In this document: positions 60,199-64,000 of the stretch, one piece after another | Position numbering within the stretch: position 1 is the stretch's first letter | How the letters are laid out: each line of letters begins with the position of its first letter | Assembly: GCA_035763085.1 (NCBI GenBank) | Contig: DASUBV010000150.1 | Location: forward strand, 62,001-126,000 | DNA: 64,000 bases | Reading direction: 5' to 3' | Source: DASUBV01 sp035763085 | GTDB taxonomy: Bacteria > Actinomycetota > Actinomycetes > Streptosporangiales > Streptosporangiaceae | Program-made: the position numbers and the translations under genes | The notes under the pieces: model-generated | What the model was told of the DNA's origin: nothing | The model's input: only the letters and a program-made list of their open reading frames with translations | The model's database searches: none

Positions 60199-60793
60199 CT
60201 TCGTTCCTCACCATGTCGACAAAGAGCTGATGGATCCGCCGGTCATCAGTCAGCTCGGGGTGGAATGACGTCGCGAGCACCGGACCCTGGCGAACCGCGA
60301 CGATCCTACCCGTGACCGGCTCGGTCGCGAGAATCTCGACCTGCGGACCGGTCTGCTCGACCCACGGCGCCCGGATGAACACCGCGTGGTAGGCCGGGCC
60401 GGCCAGGCCGCGCACGTCCAGGTCGCTCTCGAAGGAGTCGACCTGGCGGCCGAAGGCGTTACGCCGCACCGTCATGTCGATGGCGCCGAAGGTCTCCTGG
60501 CCGCTGGCCGTGTCGGTCAGCCGGGCCGCGAGCATGATCATCCCGGCGCACGAGCCGAAGGCCGGCATGCCCCCGGAGATCCGCTTGCGCAGCGGCTCGG
60601 CCAGCTCGAAGATCTCGGCGAGCTTCCACATGGTGGTGGACTCCCCGCCGGGGATCACCAGGCCGGCGACCTCTTCCAGCTCCGCGGGCCGGCGCACCGG
60701 GATGGCCCGGGCGCCGGCCTCGCGCAGCGCGCGAAGGTGCTCGATGACGTCCCCCTGCAGCGCGAGGACGCCGATTGCGGGCGAAGCGGCCAT
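60146..60793 (-). CDS. pdxT: Pyridoxal 5'-phosphate synthase glutaminase subunit PdxT
   Basis: Supplies ammonia to PdxS. Class I glutaminase-like fold with VLALQGDVIEHL, GLVIPGGESTTMWKL, nucleophile Cys-82 (FGSCAGMIM) and the His-Glu pair in SFHPELTDD. 215 residues: the last 17 extend past the normal end and overlap the yebC start by 53 nt. ATG shares one base with the pdxS stop (TAATG). Confidence 0.95.
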   Translation of the reverse strand: MAASPAIGVLALQGDVIEHLRALREAGARAIPVRRPAELEEVAGLVIPGGESTTMWKLAEIFELAEPLRKRISGGMPAFGSCAGMIMLAARLTDTASGQETFGAIDMTVRRNAFGRQVDSFESDLDVRGLAGPAYHAVFIRAPWVEQTGPQVEILATEPVTGRIVAVRQGPVLATSFHPELTDDRRIHQLFVDMVRNEDERPFQVGDHEAQEGRR

Positions 60794-61722
60794 TACCAGC
60801 CGCGGCCGGCGTAGCGCTGCTCGGGCGCCAGGTCGTCCAGGTTGATGCCGACCATCGGCTCGCCCAGGCCGCGGGACACCTTGGCCACCACGTCGGGGTC
60901 GTCGTGGAAGGTCGTCGCCTTGACGATCGCCGCTGCGCGGGCGGCCGGGTCACCGGACTTGAAGATGCCCGAGCCCACGAACACGCCCTCGGCACCGAGT
61001 TGCATCATCATCGCGGCGTCGGCCGGGGTGGCGATCCCGCCGGCGGTGAACAGCACCACCGGCAGCTTGCCCGCGGCGGCCACCTCGGCGACCAGCTCGT
61101 AGGGCGCCTGCAGGTCCTTGGCCGCGCTGTAGAGCTCCTCGGGGCCGAGCGTGCCCAGCCGGGCCATCTCGGTGCGGATGCTGCGCATGTGCCGGGTGGC
61201 CTCGATCACGTTACCGGTGCCGGCCTCGCCCTTGGACCGGATCATGGCCGCGCCCTCGGTGATCCGGCGCAGCGCCTCGCCCAGGTTGGTCGCGCCGCAC
61301 ACGAACGGCACGGTGAAGTTCCACTTGTCCACGTGGTGGCGCTCGTCAGCGGGGGTCAGTACCTCAGACTCGTCGATGTAGTCCACGCCGATGGCCTGCA
61401 GCACCTGGGCCTCGGCGAAGTGCCCGATCCGGCACTTGGCCATGACCGGGATCGACACGGCGGAGATGATCCCGTCGATCATGTCCGGGTCGCTCATCCG
61501 GGCCACGCCGCCCTGCGCCCGGATGTCTGCCGGAACGCGCTCCAGGGCCATGACGGCCACGGCACCAGCATCCTCGGCGATCTTGGCCTGCTGCGGGGTG
61601 ACGACGTCCATGATGACGCCGCCCTTGAGCATGTCAGCCATGCCGCGCTTGACGCGCGTTGTCCCGGTCCGGGCCCCGGTGTCCGGAGTGCCCTTGGCGT
61701 CGGTCGAGTGCGGGACAGTCAC
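60793..61722 (-). CDS. pdxS: Pyridoxal 5'-phosphate synthase lyase subunit PdxS
   Basis: Forms PLP from ribose 5-phosphate, glyceraldehyde 3-phosphate and ammonia. The TIM-barrel sequence is highly conserved: VKRGMADMLKGGVIMDVVTP, catalytic Lys in VMAKCRIGHF, DYIDESEVLTPAD and LFTAGGIATPADAAMMMQLG. I chose GTG 61722 (309 residues) because GAGG lies seven bases upstream; GTG 61734 is the alternative. Tandem repeats lie upstream at 61849-61981. Confidence 0.96.
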   Translation of the reverse strand: MTVPHSTDAKGTPDTGARTGTTRVKRGMADMLKGGVIMDVVTPQQAKIAEDAGAVAVMALERVPADIRAQGGVARMSDPDMIDGIISAVSIPVMAKCRIGHFAEAQVLQAIGVDYIDESEVLTPADERHHVDKWNFTVPFVCGATNLGEALRRITEGAAMIRSKGEAGTGNVIEATRHMRSIRTEMARLGTLGPEELYSAAKDLQAPYELVAEVAAAGKLPVVLFTAGGIATPADAAMMMQLGAEGVFVGSGIFKSGDPAARAAAIVKATTFHDDPDVVAKVSRGLGEPMVGINLDDLAPEQRYAGRGW

Positions 61723-61848
61723 ACAGCACCTCACTTGTTGCTAACGATGGTGATTCCCATGGTAGGCGCAGCCCGCCGTGCCCTGCTGAGAGTGGCTACC
61801 TGGGACAACGCTGCCCGCCAGGCGCCCGCGGGAAATCATCCGGGAGAT

Positions 61849-61981
61849 CTGCGGCCCGGCGGGCTCCCAGACCGCGGTCCGGCGGGTTCTCAGGCCTGCG
61901 GCCCGGCGGGCTCCCAGACCGCGGTCCGGCGGGCTCTCGGGCCTGCGGCCCGGCGGGCTCCCGGGCCTGCTGCCGGCGGGC
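61849..61981. repeat. 47-bp tandem repeat upstream of pdxS
   Basis: CTGCGGCCCGGCGGGCTCCC begins at 61849, 61896 and 61943, an exact 47-bp period. Each unit is two related halves (about 24 and 23 bp, the second with CGCGGTCCGGCGGG), so about 5.5 half-units in total. It starts at the stop of the LemA-like gene, in the gap before pdxS. No gene is encoded. Confidence 0.85.
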
Positions 61982-62548
61982 TCAGGTGGTCAGGTGCGGG
62001 ATATCCGCCTCCTGGTCGGCCTCCCCGGCCGGCACCAGCGAGTCGTCGATCTCGAAGAAGTCCGGCATCGAGGCGGTGCCGGCCAGCCGCAGCGCCCGGG
62101 CCAGCCAGCGGCGCCGCGCGGCCTGGGTGGCGGCCACGGCGTCGTTGTAGAACTTGCGGGCCAGGAACACCTGGTGGGCGGCGCCCTCCAGCTCGGCCAG
62201 CAGCTCCAGGGCGCCCTCGTGCCCGGACAGCGAGGAGCGGAACTCGGGCTGGCTGAAGACGGCGCGCAGCGCCCGGGTCAGGTCGCTCTCGGGCAGCTCG
62301 CGGGCGGTCTGCGCGGCCCGCGCGTCATGCGCGGCGCCGGCCAGCAGCACGCTGGTGGCCGGGTCCAGCAGGCCGGAGGAGGCCAGCTCCAGGGCGACCG
62401 AGCTGCGCCGTACTAGCGCCGCGTCGAGCGCGAACCGGGCCGCCTCCAGCCGGGCGTGCAGCCGGTCCAGCCGGCCCGCGCGCCAGGACACGTAAACTCC
62501 GATCAGCGCCAGGACGACGATGACGATGAGGCTGGTCATCGGGGTCAC
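61982..62548 (-). CDS. LemA-like membrane protein
   Basis: 188 residues: an N-terminal span (about 5-22, SLIVIVVLALIGVYVSW) followed by a long helical domain, with LHARLEAARFALDAALVRR and the LemA-like ARKFYNDAVAATQAARRRW. Membership is suggested by layout and the FYNDAV motif, not certain. It overlaps pimA by 4 nt (ATGA), so it is cotranscribed with the PIM genes. Function unknown. Confidence 0.65.
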   Translation of the reverse strand: MTPMTSLIVIVVLALIGVYVSWRAGRLDRLHARLEAARFALDAALVRRSSVALELASSGLLDPATSVLLAGAAHDARAAQTARELPESDLTRALRAVFSQPEFRSSLSGHEGALELLAELEGAAHQVFLARKFYNDAVAATQAARRRWLARALRLAGTASMPDFFEIDDSLVPAGEADQEADIPHLTT

Positions 62549-63678
62549 GACGCCGCAGCCGGCACACGCCCGGCGGCCGGCGCCACCGCCTCATACACCC
62601 GCAGCACGTCGCGCGCGACGACCTGCCAGTCGTAGTCGCGCACGGCCAGCGAGGCCGCCTGCGCCAGGGTGACCCGGCGGGCCGGGTCGTCGAGCATCCG
62701 CGCGGTCGCCTCCGCCAGGCCCGCGGCGCTGCCGTTCTCGAACAGCTCGCCGGCCTTGCCGCCGCGCAGCACCCGGCGGAAGGCGTCCAGGTCGCTGGCG
62801 ACGATCGGCGCGCCCGCGGCCATCGCCTCGGCCAGCACGATCCCGAAGCTCTCACCGCCGGTGTTGGGCGCGCAGAACACGTCCACCGAGTGGTAGACCC
62901 GGACCTTGTCGTCGTCGCTGACCTGGCCGAGCAGCACGACCCGGTCGTGGTACTGCGGCGCCAGCAGCTCCATGGCCTCCTCGGCGTCGCCGCGCCCGGC
63001 CACCAGCAGCCGCAGCCCGGGCCGCTCCGCGGCGAGCAGCCCGAACGCCTCCAGCAGGATGGGCAGGCCCTTGCGCGGCTCGTCGATGCGGCCCAGGAAC
63101 CCCAGCGCGCCGCCCTCGCCCGGCCAGCCCGGCAGCGGGTCGCCCTTCTCGAAGCGCCGCACCGAGACCCCGTTGGGGATGAGCACGGCGTCGCCGCCCA
63201 GATGCTCCACCAGCGTGGTGCGGGCCGCCTCCGACACCGCGATCCGGCCGCTGATCTTCTCCAGCGCCGACTGCAGGATCGGCTGGGCGACGTGCAGGAC
63301 GCGCGAGCGCGGCATGGCGGTGTGCACGGTGGCCACGATGGGGCCGTCGAAGGCCCAGCAGGCCAGCAGCGACAGGCTCGGCGCGGCCGGCTCGTGGACG
63401 TGCACGACGTCAAAGTCGCCGTCCTTGAGCCAGCGCCGGACCCGGCTGGCGGACACGAAGCCGAACGCCAGCCGTGCCACCGAGCCGTTGTAGGGCACCG
63501 GCACCGCGCGGCCGGCCGGCACGACGTAGCCCGGCTCGACCGGGTCGTCCTCGTTGGCCGGCGCGATCACCGACACGTGGTGCCCGAGGTCGATCAGCGC
63601 GTCGGCCAGCCCGCGGACATGCTCCTGGACGCCGCCGGGGACCTCCCAGGTATACGGGCAGACCAGTCCGATCCTCAT
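62545..63678 (-). CDS. pimA: Phosphatidylinositol mannosyltransferase PimA (GT4)
   Basis: Adds the first mannose to phosphatidylinositol from GDP-mannose at the inner membrane face. Over 377 residues: MRIGLVCPYTWEVPGGVQEH, VVHVHEPAAPSLSLLA, ATVHTAMPRS, GRIDEPRKGLPILLEAF and the GT4 donor-site PNTGGESFGIVLAEAMAAG. It follows the acyltransferase with a 4-nt overlap, as in Mycobacterium (pgsA-patA-pimA). Confidence 0.93.
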   Translation of the reverse strand: MRIGLVCPYTWEVPGGVQEHVRGLADALIDLGHHVSVIAPANEDDPVEPGYVVPAGRAVPVPYNGSVARLAFGFVSASRVRRWLKDGDFDVVHVHEPAAPSLSLLACWAFDGPIVATVHTAMPRSRVLHVAQPILQSALEKISGRIAVSEAARTTLVEHLGGDAVLIPNGVSVRRFEKGDPLPGWPGEGGALGFLGRIDEPRKGLPILLEAFGLLAAERPGLRLLVAGRGDAEEAMELLAPQYHDRVVLLGQVSDDDKVRVYHSVDVFCAPNTGGESFGIVLAEAMAAGAPIVASDLDAFRRVLRGGKAGELFENGSAAGLAEATARMLDDPARRVTLAQAASLAVRDYDWQVVARDVLRVYEAVAPAAGRVPAAAS

Positions 63679-64000
63679 TGGCTGTCCCCGGCCAGGCCGC
63701 TGAGCAGGTCAGCCGAGTTGTCAGCGGCCGCGCGGCGCTGCGCCGCGGCGAGCCGCTCGGGATCCAGGTCGGCGGTGAACACCCGCTGCAGCATGTGCCA
63801 GTCCTGCGGGTGCGCCCGGATGCCGTCTTCGAAGAAGCGCGCCACCTGCTGCGTCATGACAGCGATGCGCTCCTTCCTGTCCCCCGTCGCCGGCACCAGG
63901 ACTTCGGGGCCGACGTCGCATCCCCACTCGTCACCCTCGAACCACAGCACCACGGGCATCAGCGCCGCGCCCGTCTGCACGGCCAGCGCGGCCGGACCGC
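63675..64000 (-). CDS. PIM acyltransferase (PatA/HtrB-like), C-terminal part, cut by the window edge
   Basis: The frame is open to the window edge and reads GPAALAVQTGAALMPVVLWF, the substrate-side part of lysophospholipid/HtrB-type acyltransferases, followed by VARFFEDGIRAHPQDWHMLQ, the usual C-terminal motif. The HxxxxD active site lies outside the window. In actinobacteria this enzyme acylates the mannose of PIM and its gene precedes pimA. The last 25 residues are Ala/Asp-rich. Confidence 0.85.
   Translation of the reverse strand, partial: GPAALAVQTGAALMPVVLWFEGDEWGCDVGPEVLVPATGDRKERIAVMTQQVARFFEDGIRAHPQDWHMLQRVFTADLDPERLAAAQRRAAADNSADLLSGLAGDSQ

Noticed and set aside
1..64000. tRNA, rRNA, CRISPR arrays, prophage or an intact transposon
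   Set aside because: I looked for cloverleaf-like sequences, spaced direct repeats and integrase or transposase motifs and found none beyond the IS-end relic.

Overview
The window is 64 kb of very GC-rich (by eye above 70%) chromosomal DNA from an actinomycete. The gene content and order are those of a conserved actinobacterial housekeeping region: steA/steB/recN/nadK/tlyA, argCJBDFR-H, pheST, infC-rpmI-rplT-trmH, alaS-ruvX-mltG-aroE, relA-apt-secFD-yajC-ruvBAC, and yebC-pdxTS-pimA. The order resembles Streptomyces and the Streptosporangiales, but argG and hisS are missing from places where relatives often carry them. The aroE block also abuts infC directly. I cannot name a genus. Nearly all genes lie on the minus strand, in tightly coupled runs with ATGA, GTGA or TGATG overlaps.

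Layout, left to right. 1-7.8 kb (minus): tlyA, nadK, recN, steA, steB, a MraY/WecA-like transferase and the start of one more gene; a cell-division, envelope and DNA-repair cluster. 8.0-12.3 kb (plus): an SCP2-like protein, a Nei-type DNA glycosylase, a solitary ABC ATPase with a probable leaderless promoter, and an ECF sigma factor coupled to a membrane-anchored propeller-like protein. 12.3-22.8 kb (minus): tyrS, mpg and the arginine operon, headed by a promoter that overlaps a palindromic ArgR-like operator. 22.9-32.4 kb: a small lipoprotein (plus), then pheT/pheS, an orphan PAS histidine kinase, trmH, rplT, rpmI and infC. infC appears to start at AUC downstream of an attenuator hairpin. 32.7-42.5 kb (minus): aroE, mltG, ruvX, alaS, two small membrane proteins and rarA. 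42.5-48.1 kb: an IS605-like hairpin relic, aspS and a metallo-beta-lactamase-fold hydrolase (minus), then a cyclophilin and a DUF349 protein (plus). 48.3-57.9 kb (minus): relA, apt, secF, secD, yajC, ruvB, ruvA, ruvC, with a LexA-type box before ruvC. 58.0-64 kb: a relic of an XRE/HigA-like antitoxin, an Eis-like acetyltransferase, yebC, pdxT, pdxS, a LemA-like membrane protein, pimA and a truncated PIM acyltransferase.

Together these genes cover translation (four tRNA-synthetase systems, IF3, L20, L35, two RNA methyltransferases), protein export, recombination and repair, arginine and vitamin B6 synthesis, the stringent response and envelope biogenesis. There are no tRNA or rRNA genes, CRISPR arrays or intact mobile elements.

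I see no obvious new multi-gene system. The most unusual signals are: a short AT-rich motif (CTCTTGCTGTTATCAG-like) recurring six times in one orientation; a pervasive set of Ala/Pro/Gly-rich insertions and tails in housekeeping enzymes (IF3, RecN, NadK, Mpg, ArgB, PheT, SecD, RelA, MltG and others); the AUC start and structured leader of infC; and the sigma factor/propeller pair.
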